Assembly: GCA_963930645.1 (NCBI GenBank)
Contig: OZ005648.1
Coordinates: 155,519,035-155,583,034, forward strand
Reading direction: 5' to 3'
DNA from: Salticus scenicus
Taxonomy: Eukaryota > Arthropoda > Arachnida > Araneae > Salticidae
Length of the DNA stretch: 64,000 bases
The stretch's first letter is position 1. Each line of letters begins with the position of its first letter. Position numbers and translations under genes: made by a program. This document shows, piece after piece, positions 35,253-48,159 of the stretch. Under the pieces are notes generated by a model that ran no database searches, had not been told where the DNA came from, and saw nothing but the letters and a program-made list of their open reading frames with translations.

Positions 35253-35666
35253 TATGTTTAATGTGAAGCTATATATTGATAAGAAACAAATATTTATTCT
35301 TTTAAAATTATCACTCTTCTCCTTTTTTTTTTTTTTTTTGATTTAGTATTTACAAATAATTTTTTTTTTTAATTACTTGAACCTTGTCATTGTAAATGAC
35401 ACAGATTATGAGAGTAACTTTTAAACACATCATTTTCATGTGTAGTTTTAAGTCCTTTGAATAGCAGTTTTTTTTTTTTGTAGATTAAAAATTTTATTAT
35501 AAAAAGTTTTATTATTTGTTTTGTACTTACAAATTAAAAAAAAATTTATTGTATGATTGTATTGTTATACATATATTGGTTTTTTTTTGTTGTTATATTT
35601 TATTGTGTAATAATATGCTTATTTTATTTGAACAATAGAAAATATTAAGACTTCACTTTATTATAG
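35253..35666 (+). other. intron-like sequence upstream of exon 2
   Basis: Poly(T) and AT-rich, ending in the acceptor TTTATTATAG (AG at 35665-35666). Confidence 0.5.
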
Positions 35667-35881
35667 ATTTCATTGGAGAAGAAAGTTTTTCTTCCTTGTA
35701 TTTTGTGTCTTCAGATGTAGAGAAAAAATGCTCTATATGTTCTTACTCCACTCCTTTGCTTGGTAATTTAAAAAGACATATAATGCTTCACAAAGGTGAC
35801 CGACCTTATCAATGTAATATATGTGGTAAAAAATACACTCTGAAGCAACATCTTAAAAGGCATTTTGCAGTTCATGTATAA
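35667..35881 (+). CDS. C2H2 zinc-finger alternative terminal exon 2 (partial gene)
   Basis: 215 bp with the same split-codon entry as the other four exons. It codes for 70 residues and stops at TAA (35879-35881). A short leader (GEE acidic pair, then FVSSDVEKK) precedes two classic fingers: Cys21/Cys24-His37/His41 and Cys49/Cys52-His65/His69, joined by KGDRPYQ, close to the canonical TGEKP linker. Contact residues (-1, 2, 3, 6) are L,G,N,R and L,Q,H,R. It is a close paralogue of exon 3 (same length and same leader style). The role is inferred as a sequence-specific DNA-binding end of one isoform of a nuclear protein. The shared 5' exons are not in view. Confidence 0.8.
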
Positions 35882-36424
35882 AATTTAAGGTGTTATTTTT
35901 ACTTAATATATTCTTTCTTCCTTTGTATTTTAACTTAGAAGCTTTTTCATTAAAACATAAAAAAAAAATTCTTCTATTACCTTATATTTAAAATTGTTTC
36001 TTTACATTTGATGTAGTATATCAATGTACATTTTGAATAATATGCTACTTATTTAATTTGCGATTTGATAATATGTATATTACTATTACTAAAGTATTTA
36101 AAAAACATTGTGATGAAAGTCATATTGGTTGTTTTTCAAACAATATATCCCATTTTACTAAGTAATAGTATAATTAATTTTTGATCATTCAATTATATGT
36201 ACACATATAATTATAACAATATAGACATATTCAGATATTTATCATTGTTATTATTATATTTTTGCAAATGTAAAAGTAATGCTTTAAGTAGGGTTAATTA
36301 TTTTCATACATTGTGTTAGAGTTGTGATTGAGTTCACTTTAAATTTTCCAAATCAACTGAATGTGAGTTGCCGGTATATATACGTGGTGTTTAAAAATGT
36401 TTTGGCCTCACTTAACTTTCCTTG
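35882..36424. other. 3' flank of exon 2, AT-rich
   Basis: Presumed 3' untranslated sequence followed by intergenic or intronic DNA. No clear poly(A) signal was assigned. Confidence 0.35.
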
Positions 36425-36921
36425 TTAACCCATTATGTGCCAAATTTTTATTTAATCAATTTGTATTTTATTCCTGTTAGTTTACATCTAAATAATATGA
36501 AAAACATTTTTTTCATGAAAGCTTCAACAAATTTAAATTTAAGTCCGATCCCTAAATAAGAATAGGTAGATATAACTAGGTTCATTTTGTACCCATCCAG
36601 AGTATAGTATGATGAAAAATAATACATAAATAAATCAATTACTTACCAATGATTAAATTCGATGCAACAAAAACAATTGTTTCTAAGTAACATTTTTCTG
36701 CTTTGAAAATAACCATATGATTTTTTTGATGAAAAGTAATGAGAGAGAAAGAAAAATAAACTCGTGTGCTCGACAAAATAAGTCCATGTGGTTGTTTAAG
36801 AATTCTATCCTTGGTTGTAATCTTTAGGAATGCATGACACCTGTAAGGGACCTCCCAGGTGCTGCATGACAAAAAAATGTAGGCAATCCCCAAGTGGGTA
36901 TCATGGCAGGAAGTGGGTTAA
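36425..36921. mobile_element. piggyBac-like MITE
   Basis: TTAACCCATTATGTGCCA at the left; the right edge TGGCAGGAAGTGGGTTAA is its approximate inverse. 497 bp including both TTAA sites. Short open frames inside are not gene-like. Confidence 0.65.
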
Positions 36922-39900
36922 GGCTGCACATCAGTTAGATTCACTCTCCCCCCCCCCCCTCCCATGTATTCCTGTGGGATTTCTATTGCTTAATATTATA
37001 AAGATATCTCATACAAACATAAAGTTTTTTTTCTCCTACTTATTGAACATGAATAAACATGAAAAAAATTATCTTTATATGAATTATTTTTATAATCTAC
37101 AATTAATATAAATATTTTGTTTAAAAACTTATTGCCTGAGATTTTAAAATAACTATTTACCAGAATAATAATCTAAACATTAATACTTAAGATGAATGAT
37201 AAGGTCCCTGCTTATCATAAGCACCTTATTTCAAATCTTGAATATATTTATCAGTCCATAGAAATACAATTTCAAATAGATAAGATTATGAACATCTTGA
37301 TGAATAAATAATTAAAAAAATTCAAAATGCATAAAATAAAGGTTTAAGCAAAATAGCTATTTATGGTTTAAATGTATTAATATTTCTAGAGTTATTATTA
37401 TTATTACTATAACTTTATGTAAATCAGTATAAATATCCACTCTGATATATGTCTGTATATTGGTAAAATAATAAACTAAAAAGAAGAAAGCTTCAAAATT
37501 GTTCTAAAGAAAATATGTTGCAAACCATGTTCTATCTTATTGCGAGAAAACATCCAGGAGCAGTAAATAAATAAGACTGTTATTATTTGGACTATCAGGG
37601 TGAATACTGTGAAGGCCAGACCATTTTCTTGTTGTGCATGCACCGATAGTGCTTACATAATAAATGTAAGTAATTGAATTGAATTGAATTTTAAAAATTA
37701 AACTCAAAAACTTGGATTATGAGTTAGTAAAATAAAATGACTTCTGTCAAGAAATTAAAATTAAAAAGAAATTTATTAGGTAGATTCCTTATAGGAGATC
37801 TACCTATTGCAATGGTTCTCATGACACGACTTCTGGAAAATTTGTTCATATCTTCACCGATCATGACCCCTAGAACCCAAAACCACCCTCCGTTCAAAAG
37901 TTTATATATATATATATAGGTATATATATATATATAACGCTTTTTCCCATGTTAAGTTGTGAACACGATAACTGGAGTAATTTTTATTTAAATTTAACCA
38001 GCTCAGGATATGTTGTCAGGACAGTAAAAATCTCGGTCGAGTTCGTAGATGGGGTGTCCAGCTCAAAGGGGGTGGAAATTTTCATATGTCCATAATTTCT
38101 TTAATATTGAAAATAGGAAAAAAATTCAAATCAGTCGAATTACCGCCTTACCCTAAAAAATAATTTTTGTATTTAAACTTTTTCGATAGCTTCAATTGTT
38201 TAGAAGTTATAAGCTAAAAAGTGATTTTTCGTGAATTGTGTTGAAGCCGACATTTTCTATAGCTTTCATTGCAAAAATTTATAATCTGATGCTTATGTCA
38301 TGTGCAAACGTAAATAAAAAAGATCACTGAAAATATAATAAAATTTTAATCACGTTTTTAAACAATATACTAAATCTGATTGCAAAAAAAAAAAAAAAAA
38401 AAAGTTTAATTTAGCAGGAAATATGACGTCACTATTACAACAATGTACTGAGAAAAATGAAATAAATTTTTATCCGTGATTTTAAAGAAATAAAATAAAA
38501 GTTAATAAATAAATATGTAAATAAAATCAACATATCTTAGGGCTATGCAGATTTAGACTTATCTTTATGACATAGATGCTATAATGTAAAAGATAAATGT
38601 CATCGTTAAAAAAAAAAAATCGTGTAAATCGATGCTAAACAAATTAAACTGGCATGTTAGAAAAAGTAATACAATTTGGGGACATTTAGAAATTATCCCT
38701 TTGACAAATGAACTAGGGACGATTTTAATGAATTTTCCGTTGAAGTTTATTTTCATAAAAACTTAAATTTAAATTAAAGTATTTCCTTACTCGAATTCCC
38801 TTATTTTGATAAATAAAATTATACCATTTTAAAAAAAAATAAAGAACACTCTTTTTTTGAAAAGTGAGCTAATAAAGGTTTTAGAAAACTATTACATACT
38901 TTTAAATCTTTATTAAAAAAAAATTAATTGTTGCCACTCGACATTATATAAATACATCCAAATCCTGTGTCACATACGATAGTTTTGTATAAGTACATAT
39001 TTTTTGTTTGCCCCTGGAACCTGCCCCTGATAGGAAAAGTGCCTAGAAACACTTGTATCTAGTATTGTCATTGATTATGAAGTCGTGTGCAAAATTTTAG
39101 GCCCTTCGGACGACAAGCAGTTGCCGAAAATTGAATTGCAAAATTCCCTTACATACGTTAATAGTTGCAGCATATCAAGTTAATAAAAGTGTGTTAATTA
39201 AAAACCATCTTAAACGCTTTAATTAATCATTTAAAATATATAATTACAATAATACGTCAATCTAATACACATATCGTTTGTGGTGAATAGTTTAGAATGT
39301 TGGTTTAGGCAAAAATTTAAAATTTACGATAGAGAGTAATACGTTACAGCTTCCTTTGACTTTTTATCTTGTCGAAATAAGATATTGGTCTGTGAAGAGA
39401 CATGAGGTTTTCGCATGGAAAAAAAATATAATGACGCCAAAGCTGCCTTTCTCCACCGCCAAGCTTGTCAAATTTTGTCATCAGACAACAAATTATATCG
39501 CCAAGTCAAAACTTTCGTCATCAACTATCAAATTTTGCCGCCAAATCACAAATTTCACTGTTAAGTCGCAAGTTTTGTCACCAAAATTTCGCCAAATCAT
39601 ACAATTTACTAAATTTATAACAATTAACATTGAAATTCAGCGGGGCCAAATGGTCCAATGTTAACTAATGTTAAAGTTAATGTTCCAGCTTATATCAACG
39701 AAAACAGTTTCACTTTACAATTTTTATTCATCTGACAATAAGAATCACAAAAACACAATACAAAACTCTCAATAATTCAATAAAAATTACAATGAAATAA
39801 CTATCCAAAAACCGCTACCACTTAACTGTATTTGACTTGATCATCGCAACGCCAGGCTTACCAGGGCTTGACCATAGTAAGGTCACAAGTGCATTTTCAC

Positions 39901-42230
39901 GTTTCTACTTTTTCTTTAAAAGAAAGATATTGAACAAGAGTTATATAGATTTTAAATAAAAATTATAATGTTGATTAAGCTTGGGTAGGGAGGGGGGGGG
40001 GGGTGTAGACTAATAGCCCCCTCCGGGATTCACCATTGCTGGGATTGTATATCTTTAAGACTTCTATTTGTTGAATGATTATGAGCTTGAATTCTAAAAA
40101 ATTGAAATATTTACAGACCAATAAATCTAGCCTAAAATTTTAAGTAGATTGAATCCCTTTTGTAGTTGAAAATTAAATTTCTTGAAAACAAAATAGCGGC
40201 TTAAATAACACAATGTGTGAGAACAAAGCCAGTGGTTAAGTATTAATCCATATGTAAAATTTCTTTACATTTGTAATATTAACGTAAAGGAATCTACCTT
40301 TGCCTTTAAGCTTGCCGAAAAGGGATTTTTTTTAGTTCTTTTATAATGCATATTTCTGATTGTAGCAAATTGTATATACTTCTTAACCACTTCTTAGTTG
40401 GTATCGCATGTCATCTGCTCAGCGCTTTTGCCCATATAGCCAGCATCAAATGTCATGCAGTAAAGAAAAAAAGTGAAATTTGCCATTACTTATTAATAGT
40501 GAACTTTGTCTTTACTTATTAAAAGGGAAATTTGCCATTACTTTTTCGTCTCAGTATGTTCCATGATTATTTTTTGTATTTCTGAATTTTGGTAGGAGAT
40601 GACACAACTTGTCCTATTTCCTTTACTTTTTGGTGTGAGATTTCTCTCTTTGAATAGAAAACATAATGATTTTGAATTTTTTGTGTTATATTTTAAAATT
40701 TTTCACATGCAGCATATCTGTTTGAAATTATACTGAAAATCTATTCGAGATATTTTTAATATTCCTTACCAAGCTTTCTTTTTTTCTTCTTGTTTTGACA
40801 AAGTAAGCAATAAAATTATCAACAGTAAATCATTTCAGTGTGTTTTTTATGCCTGGTGATCAAAAAACAGATTGTAAAGTTATTTTCTCATTAAGATTGA
40901 AAAGGCATTTTATCAAACATTTTTTACACATAATTAATAATTCTTCTTAATAATTTGTCTTAATAATATTTAATAATTAATAATTTATCTTAATTGTGTA
41001 AAAAAAATACATTTTATAAAGGTCAAGGTCAAAGAATATTTTGTATGAATGTAAAACTTGGGTGCATTGCAAGGAAATCTGGTGATCATGAACAAAATGT
41101 GACACGTATGACACCAGTGCGTTAAGCAAAAAGTTTCGACAAAAATAAATTGTATTTTTGAATTCAGAATAAAAGATTTATTAGATTTTAACAAAAAAAA
41201 AAAAGAAAGAAAGAAACTTTTTTTTTTTTTTTTTTATTGGGGGAAAGGAGTGTGTGGAAATTGTGAAGAAGGGAGTGGGGGGGACAAAGAAGGGGTTAAT
41301 AATATATATATATATTTTTTTTTTTTTACGCATTGTTGTAATTTAGATCATTGGTGCTTAAGCCAAAATTTTTATTTCATACTCTTAAAATATATTTGAA
41401 AATTACTTGTATATGATACATATTATAAATATAGATCATATTATAAATGAGCTGCCTTGGCTCTCCTGAATAGTGAAGAGATCGAGTAGTGTCTGTGTAG
41501 GATGTTGATTGGCACCATCACCGGCATATTCATTTTTATTAATATGGGCTTCTAAGTATTGTTCTTGTTCCTAAGTATATATATAATAGAAACATAGTAA
41601 CTTCCATTTTTCTCTAAAACAGTGTACAATGGTATATATTGTTAAATAATATTTCGGAGAAGAAAAAAAAGTAAAATTTTGTAAAGAAAGTCATGAATAA
41701 TTTATTTCTAAAAAATAATTAAATAAAATAAAGGTAATATTTGTATTTCAATTATTGTATTATGTATATTCTAGCAAAATGAGATATATGCACTTAAAAA
41801 AATGTAATTTTAGTATACACTATGATGAATCATAAGAAATATGGCTTTTTATCAGAATCCTTTTACATTTGTTTGCAAAATTTTGAAACTATGATTTTTC
41901 TTAATAGAATAATTAGAAACATTTCTTTTCTTTTATTTCTTTCATTATATATATATATATATCCTACTGTTAATAAAAGTAATATTTTTTGTTATGCAAA
42001 TAAGTATGTTGTGTTGCATAAAATAAAAGATTTTATAATAAATGAAGATGTTGAATACATAAAAAAAAAAAAAAAAAAACTGTTATTTAAAGAACATGTA
42101 GAATTAATATGAATCAGGTAAAGTATTAATAATCGTGTTTTTACTGTTCTTTTTATTAACTGTACCTGTCTCTTTTTTTTTTCCTTCCAGTAATACTATT
42201 TATTATTAAATAAAATATATATACATGTTG

Positions 42231-42271
<41 letters not shown>

Positions 42272-42947
42272 AGTTGCTGAGTAATTCCTTAGCATATTGG
42301 GTGTGTTATTCAGCTTTATATTTATCGCAATATCTATCTATGAGTGTAATTTATTGTTTTTAATATAAATAATCTGTTGTGACACTCACACTACTTTCTC
42401 TTACCTTATATTACTATGTCCATATTATTATAATATAAGGTGTAAAATATGAATTACTGTATTTGAATTTTTCTAGTGTGTTTTAAAAACAATTGAAAAT
42501 AGTTTTAAAAGCAGTTTTATTTGACATTTGAAATACTGAGTCTGGACTTCCTACTACTAATATTTGTTCTTAAAGTATGTTGATAAGATGCGCTGATCTT
42601 GATAAGACCACTAACTATAAACTTTATTTTTAGATCCAAGACACTTTGAAATGTGTGACTTCAGTAAAAACTCGATTTCAAAAATTTGACCTAAAAACGG
42701 TACTTTCTTTACCCTATATGGGTAAGAGAAAGTATAAAAGGATAATACGACTTATTCTTAAGTATATTAGATATCTTGTGAATGCTTTTAAAAATATAAT
42801 TTTTTATAGCTAGTTGCTGAGTAATTTTTTATGCATATCATGTGTTTTTTTATTTATTCATGTTTATCATGATATTATCTTTGAATTTTTATTATATGTA
42901 TTTTTCATAAATGAATAATGTTTAAAAATGAAACCCTTTTATTATAG
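36922..42947. other. repeat-bearing intron-like DNA between exons 2 and 3
   Basis: No gene. There is a C-run near 36950 and a G-run near 39990. A degenerate 17-20 bp repeat with CAAATTTTGTCATCA and CGCCAA motifs lies at 39440-39600 and makes a spurious 102-codon frame. A weak TTAA-flanked candidate is at 40383-41125. A T-run of more than 30 is at 42230-42266. The sequence at about 42269-42360 is repeated, diverged, at about 42811-42905 just upstream of exon 3. A TACTTTCT...AGAAAGTA hairpin lies at 42698-42733. The acceptor TTTATTATAG (AG at 42946-42947) ends the region. Confidence 0.45.
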
Positions 42948-43162
42948 ATTTTATTGAAGATACAAATGCTATCTCACAGTTTTTTGTGTCTTCTGATGCA
43001 GAAAAGAAATGTCCATTATGTCCTTATTCAACTCCTTTTCTTGGCAACTTAAAAAGACACATTACCCTTCACAAAGGGGAAAGACCTTTCAAGTGTAATA
43101 TATGTGGCAAAAAATATACTCTAAAGCAAAACCTTAAAAGGCACTATGCTGTTCATTCATGA
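42948..43162 (+). CDS. C2H2 zinc-finger alternative terminal exon 3 (partial gene)
   Basis: 215 bp, entered in the same phase after TTTTATTATAG, 70 residues, stop TGA at 43160-43162. Leader FIEDTNA...FVSSDAEKK, then two C2H2 fingers: Cys21/Cys24-His37/His41 and Cys49/Cys52-His65/His69, linker KGERPFK (near-canonical). Contact residues are F,G,N,R and L,Q,N,R. There is no internal Met near the start, so a search based on start codons misses it; splicing supplies the start of the protein. AATAAA occurs near 43487. The second finger and the 3' flank are the source-like copy of the end of exon 4. Confidence 0.8.
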
Positions 43163-43633
43163 TATTTAATGTAAAATCAAATTTGTGTAACATACTGTTG
43201 CTACCATTTCACTATTGGTGATCAATTTTAAAAATAATATCCTGGAATACTTAGTTTTATTCTCTTTTGTGATAAAATTATGATATATCTTTTTGTTACT
43301 TAAAAAAAGAAGAAATCCTTAATATATATATATGGTTAAAGACAAAAAGTAAGTATATGGATATCAAACATGTATAATTTTACTTCATCTTGATATAATA
43401 TAAATTTGTATAAAATTTTAATTCATAAAAAATGAATTGTAATTTTGCTTTTGTATTTAGTAGAAAGAGTTCCTATTCTACAAATTAAATAAATCAAATA
43501 TTTATACTTAAAATTAGATTCTTTTATACATTTAAAAAATGTAAGTACTTAAAATTTTAGAATGTTTTTTAACTTGTTTCTCATGTTCTGTAAATGTTTA
43601 TTTATTTATTTTTTCCCTATGTGGGTGTACGTA

Positions 43634-44193
43634 ACACATCAGTCAAAAAGTTGTGCGACTGGCACTAGAAGTGTCGCAAATGAAATTTTTCTATGTGAGT
43701 AAGGTGGTGTATCTAATTTGAGTGACATGTATCTAACCTCAAAAAGATACACGTCAAAGTTTCATGATATTTTAGCAGTTCACTACCGAGATACTATAGT
43801 TTTAGTGACTCTAGTTCTTATGATGACTAAAGTTTTAATAATGTTTTTAAAACGGTGGACAAAGCTGAATTTCGTATGTTGATTAATCATAGTTTTTTAA
43901 TAGGCAAAAATGCTGTTAAAACTCAGCAATGGCTTAAAAAGTGTCACAAGAAATTAATGGTATTTTTGCCCATTAAAAAACATTGTTTAATCAACTCATG
44001 AAATTCATCTTTGTCTATTGTTTTGAAAATATCAAAAGTAGAGTCACTAAAACTTTAATATCTCAATAACTATTGGTCAAAATCTGAAACTTTGATGTGT
44101 ATCTTTTGAAGGTTAGTCTACCTTACCCACATAGAAATATTTAATTTGTGACGCCATCTGTGGGTTAGTTCCTAAACTTTTTGACCGATGTGT
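43634..44193. mobile_element. fold-back Tc1/mariner-like MITE
   Basis: Arms of about 270 bp. Ends are ACACATCAGTCAAAAAGTT and its inverse. TA flanks at 43632-43633 and 44194-44195. The duplicate block at about 48595-48630 lacks it and shows the unoccupied site. Confidence 0.85.
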
Positions 44194-44761
44194 TATTTCA
44201 TTGAGAATATTACACAAGGTGTCCCAAAAAGGTTGAAATTTGGTTTAATTCTTTACTTATTAAGAACACATGTATACAAAATTTCAGCTCAGTAGGATGA
44301 TAGGAAGTGGGTTAAAATTCAAAAAGAATTGTAGTTGAGGACCCGGACTACCCTAAATCCATTACTATTCTATTTTAGCATGTATTGTCATCAAAGTTAT
44401 ACATGTAAACAAAATTTCAGCTGAATCAGATGGTAGGAAGTGGCTGAAAATTTAATTCTCATATTTGACCCTTATACATAATATACCAAGTTAAATAAAA
44501 GCATGTAATAAGCCAACAGCATTAAAAATTTCCTCCCATTAATTTTCAAAAAGTTACACTTTTTTAATTTTTATAACCCCCCCCCCCCCTTCTAAACAAA
44601 TACTGTTCAAGTTACACTTAATTGAAAATTGAATGCACATAGACCATATATCAAAGTAAAATTACAAATTTGTGACTAAAAATAATAAAATGCATGATAA
44701 TATTTACATTAGAACAATTGTTGTGCATTTAGAATAGATTAACAATTTTAAAGTTTTTTTT

Positions 44762-45528
44762 TTTCTTCTGTATTCAATAGAAGAAAGTATTGGATTCGTA
44801 AACATTTTTAATCTCAGATTTTCGATGGATTTACACATTTTGGGAGATCTAGAACACAATTTGATCATTTTTGGGAAATGTGTGTGACAAAATTTTGTGG
44901 CAGCTGTATCTCAGGAACTACTGCACAGAATTTCATAAAATTTGATATCTAGTTGCCCTTTCACATAAATTAGTGTCTATCAACTTTTGGTGAAAATCAT
45001 CTGACAGGTGGCCTTGCCATTCCGCCTTTTCTAAGTTATTAACATGGTGGTATAGGAAAAAATTACGTATAAATGTACATAAAGCAAATTATTTTTTAAT
45101 AATCATTATGAAATGAAAAAGAAATATTTATAATAGTGATAGTCAACTGGGAAGGAAAATTTTTTTGTATATGTAGGAGCACCCCCCCCCTCCAAGGGAG
45201 GAAGTCCTATCTCGAGGCGGTCAAAATTTCATTATGAGTATCTTTCAAAAGAGCTTATCAGTACCTTTAAAACAAATGGTTGAACTGTTGATCTGTAATA
45301 ATTTAAAATAAAGTTGTTATCAATTTTTTTTTTCATTTTTAACAAAAAAAAAAAAGTCATACAGAGAATAAACTTGACTTTCTTTGGATATTTAGTGTTA
45401 TACTACTTCTCTAGAATGGAAATCATCTGCATTCATCATAAAAGATAATTTTAATAAATTATTTTTGCTGGGTGGATTTGTATAGGAAATTATAAAAGGA
45501 AGTCATGTGGTGGCTACAGCATACTAGT
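44762..45528 (+). mobile_element. Helitron/HINE-like unit, diverged
   Basis: Starts with TTCTTCTGTATTCAATAGAA and GAAAGTATTGGATTCG and ends GGAAGTCATGTGGTGGCTAC, a decayed hairpin and CTAG followed by TTT. The order of internal blocks matches the array at 5777-7621. Non-coding. Confidence 0.65.
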
Positions 45529-46250
45529 TTTAAAATGAGGTCTGCATTTTTATTTTATTTTGTTTATTTAATTTTTACATACATTTTATAAACTATCTGT
45601 CTGCATACTTTTTTATTAACATGTCCTAACTTAACTCATGCCCTTGTGTGTCCTGTAGCTCACATAGGCACTATTTATCTATCAAAACTTTGTTTTTAGT
45701 GTCTTTGGAATTTATTCTTTTTTCTCATGTCACAATATATTTTGTCAAAAAATTTTCTTTATTAATTTGTATGTAGCCTTTGTTTTCATTGTTGAAAGAG
45801 TCTGAAATAATATTAAAAAAAAGTGGCGTTTAGTCTTTTTTTTTTTCTCTCTGAATCATAATTCATATGCTTTGAGAGATACAGTAAAGATTTTTTTTTT
45901 TTTTTTTTTCCCTAAAGATCTTGCTGGATTGAAAATAAAAACTTTCTAACTGATCAAAATTGTATATGGAAGTTATATAAGAAATTTACACAGTTCAACT
46001 TTTTGAAAATTAATAAGCAGATTTTTGTTTTGTCTTAGTATTGTTTTCTATTTTATTTTTATTTATTTATTTTTTTTAAATTTAGATTATCCACTTATCT
46101 CTGGTAAAGAATTAAGCCACAATTCAGTCTTTTTGGGGCACACTGCATGCAGCTTAATTTTTTTCGTGATATGCAAGGCATTTTCGTTTTTCCTGATGGC
46201 TATTATTTTAATTGTACAATCAGCAAAATAAAATAATGCCACCCCAATTA

Positions 46251-47866
46251 GTTTTGTTGTAAAATTGTCCTATAAATATGCTGCTGGTTGCAATTGATTA
46301 GTAATTACATATAGTTTATAATAGTATAGTTTGATTTTGTTAAGGGGTTCCTCTTTACTTATTAAAACTGGTATTAACTTTAAATTTTACAGTGACACTC
46401 TCCATTTTTGACAATTTTATTTTTATTTTTTATCAAATCAGCTTGGAAAATGGTATAGTTTATATATTTTTCTTAATTTTTAATAGAGTTATAAATTGTC
46501 AAAATATGGGATGCTAATGCTAAATGAATGTGACAAACATTAATTCATATCTTCCTGAAAAATTATTATAGACGTAATGTATTTGAATTATCTTCGATGG
46601 CTGTGTACACGAAATAATTGCTTGGTCTCAATGAAAAGTTTATTGTAGCATCCCTAAATGATAGAGGTTTAGAATTTCCTGCTACTTCCTCTTCCTACTT
46701 ATTTTCTCTTGAGATATGCTCATAACTGTCACATAGAGACCAGCCGCTAAAAATATGATTTTCGAGTTGAGTGGATCTTAAAACATGTAAATAAAGATAT
46801 GTACTTTCTTTGAGAAAGTAAAAAAAAAGAAAAATATTGTAATAAAAAAAAAAATAATAATTATTATTATTATTATTGAATAAACAAACAAATATATATA
46901 TATTCTCACTTAAATTCCATTATCTCTTTATTTAGTTTTTGGATTTTTTTTTTTTTTTTTTTAATTGTAGTATGAGTGTTGGGCTCTTACATGGATCCAC
47001 TAATCTTGTAAAAACATAAATGCTCGTCCATTAGCTGAGCACGAGTGGTGAATTACTGATTACTGCACTTTCTTAAGGTTTTAGTTTATATCCCTTAAAC
47101 TTATGAAAAAAAAATAATTTTTAATAAAATGATTACTTTATTTTGTTATATTTAGTTGTTTTTTATTTTCAAAATTGTTTATATTGACGATATATTGGGT
47201 GGGTTGTATTTTTTCCCATGAACATTTATACTTCAAAGAATTTGTAGCTTTTAAAAGCTTCTATGTTGTCTAATAATGTTTATAAAGTTAATATATATAT
47301 ATATTTTTTTAATCTGTTACACAATGGGGGAAAAAATCTTGTATCTTAGCAGTATGACAATGTTAATTAGATTATATTACATATAATGTTTAACACTTTG
47401 ACTGCCAAGCCAAAATTGCAAATGTTTACCACAGAGCCAGAAAATTCTTTTGTGTAATTTGCATTTTTTTCAATAAAAAATTGTATATAAAAAATATTTT
47501 TCAGTTTGATTCATTTTGCAATACATGGGGAGATTCTCATCCTCCAACAGTCAAACTCCAAAACGATTTTCATGTGACTAATATGGTTTTTATAGCCAAG
47601 GACTGAAGTGTTGAAAAACTGGCTATCATATCTGATAGCCAGTGCCCCCGACGGAAACATCACTGGCTATCACATATGATAGCCATGGCAGTCAAAGGGT
47701 TAAATGTCTAAAAATATAATATTACGGTTGCGTTCATGTTTTAGAAAAATAAGTTTTTTTTTTTTTTTTTTTTTTTAATATAAAGTTACACTTTTTATTT
47801 TTTCACTGTGTTTTTATTAAATTATTATTATTATTTTTTTTTTTTTTTTACTTTTCATTTTTATAG
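46251..47866. other. intron-like DNA upstream of exon 4
   Basis: No gene. It contains a TACTTTCT...AGAAAGTA hairpin (46802-46820), long T-runs and a TTAA-flanked MITE (47390-47703). The last 100 bp (from about 47775) match the DNA just upstream of exon 5. Acceptor TTTTTATAG, AG at 47865-47866. Confidence 0.5.
47390..47703. mobile_element. piggyBac-like MITE
   Basis: TTAACACTTTGACTGCCA at the left and its inverse TGGCAGTCAAAGGGTTAA at the right. Three palindromic blocks with TGGCTATCA...TGATAGCCA sit inside the right end. Confidence 0.85.
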
Positions 47867-48159
47867 AAGAAATTGAAAATGGAAGTAATTCTTTACCTTC
47901 TTGCATGAAAAGGTGTCACTTATGTTCATATTCTACTCCTTCAGTGAGCAACTTTAACAGGCACATTGCAATTCATAGTGGAAATCGACCTTTTAAATGT
48001 GAATTGTGCAACAAACAATTTATATTAAAACAGTATTTAAGAAATCACATGTCTGTACATTTTGGATATCAGTTTGCATGTGATATATGTGGCAAAACAT
48101 ATACTCTTAAGCAAAATCTTAAAAGACACTATGCTGTTCATTCATCACATTTAATCTAA
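47867..48159 (+). CDS. C2H2 zinc-finger alternative terminal exon 4, a hybrid of exons 5 and 3
   Basis: 293 bp, same split-codon phase, 96 residues, stop TAA at 48157-48159. Three C2H2 fingers: Cys16/Cys19-His32/His36, Cys44/Cys47-His60/His64 and Cys71/Cys74-His87/His91. Linkers are SGNRPFK and FGYQFA. Contact residues are S,S,N,R; L,Q,Y,N; and L,Q,N,R. The upstream flank and the coding part to about 48084 follow exon 5; from about 48085 the third finger, the stop region and the 3' flank follow exon 3. All zinc ligands are intact, so the fused exon could still make a working DNA-binding end. Shared phase with the others argues that it is spliced. Confidence 0.8.

Larger units (their letters stand above)
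43080..46250. repeat. segmental duplication, copy A (3' of exon 3)
   Basis: Colinear with 48085-51600. Shared landmarks: the 3' flank to GTGGGTGTA (43160-43630 and 48160-48600), AAGGTGTCCCAAAAAG (about 44217 and 48630), TGTATYATCATCA and neighbours (about 44383 and 50735), CTCATATAGGCACT-type sequence (about 45660 and 51000), and AAAGAATTAAGC (about 46108 and 51474). Copy A has two insertions absent from copy B: the fold-back MITE at 43634-44193 and the HINE-like unit at 44762-45528. Confidence 0.8.

Noticed and set aside
39356..39664. 102-codon frame with a repeating Ser/Phe/Gln pattern
   Set aside because: It is produced by a degenerate 17-20 bp repeat with no coding signature.
40383..41125. 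Further piggyBac-like MITE
   Set aside because: TTAA is at both edges but the inverted ends match too weakly to claim it as a feature.
41822..42112. 96-codon frame before exon 3
   Set aside because: AT-rich composition with a Lys run and no zinc-finger or other domain.
46025..46231. Hydrophobic 68-codon frame that looks like a membrane peptide
   Set aside because: The duplicate at about 51420-51600 does not keep the frame, so it is not under coding selection.
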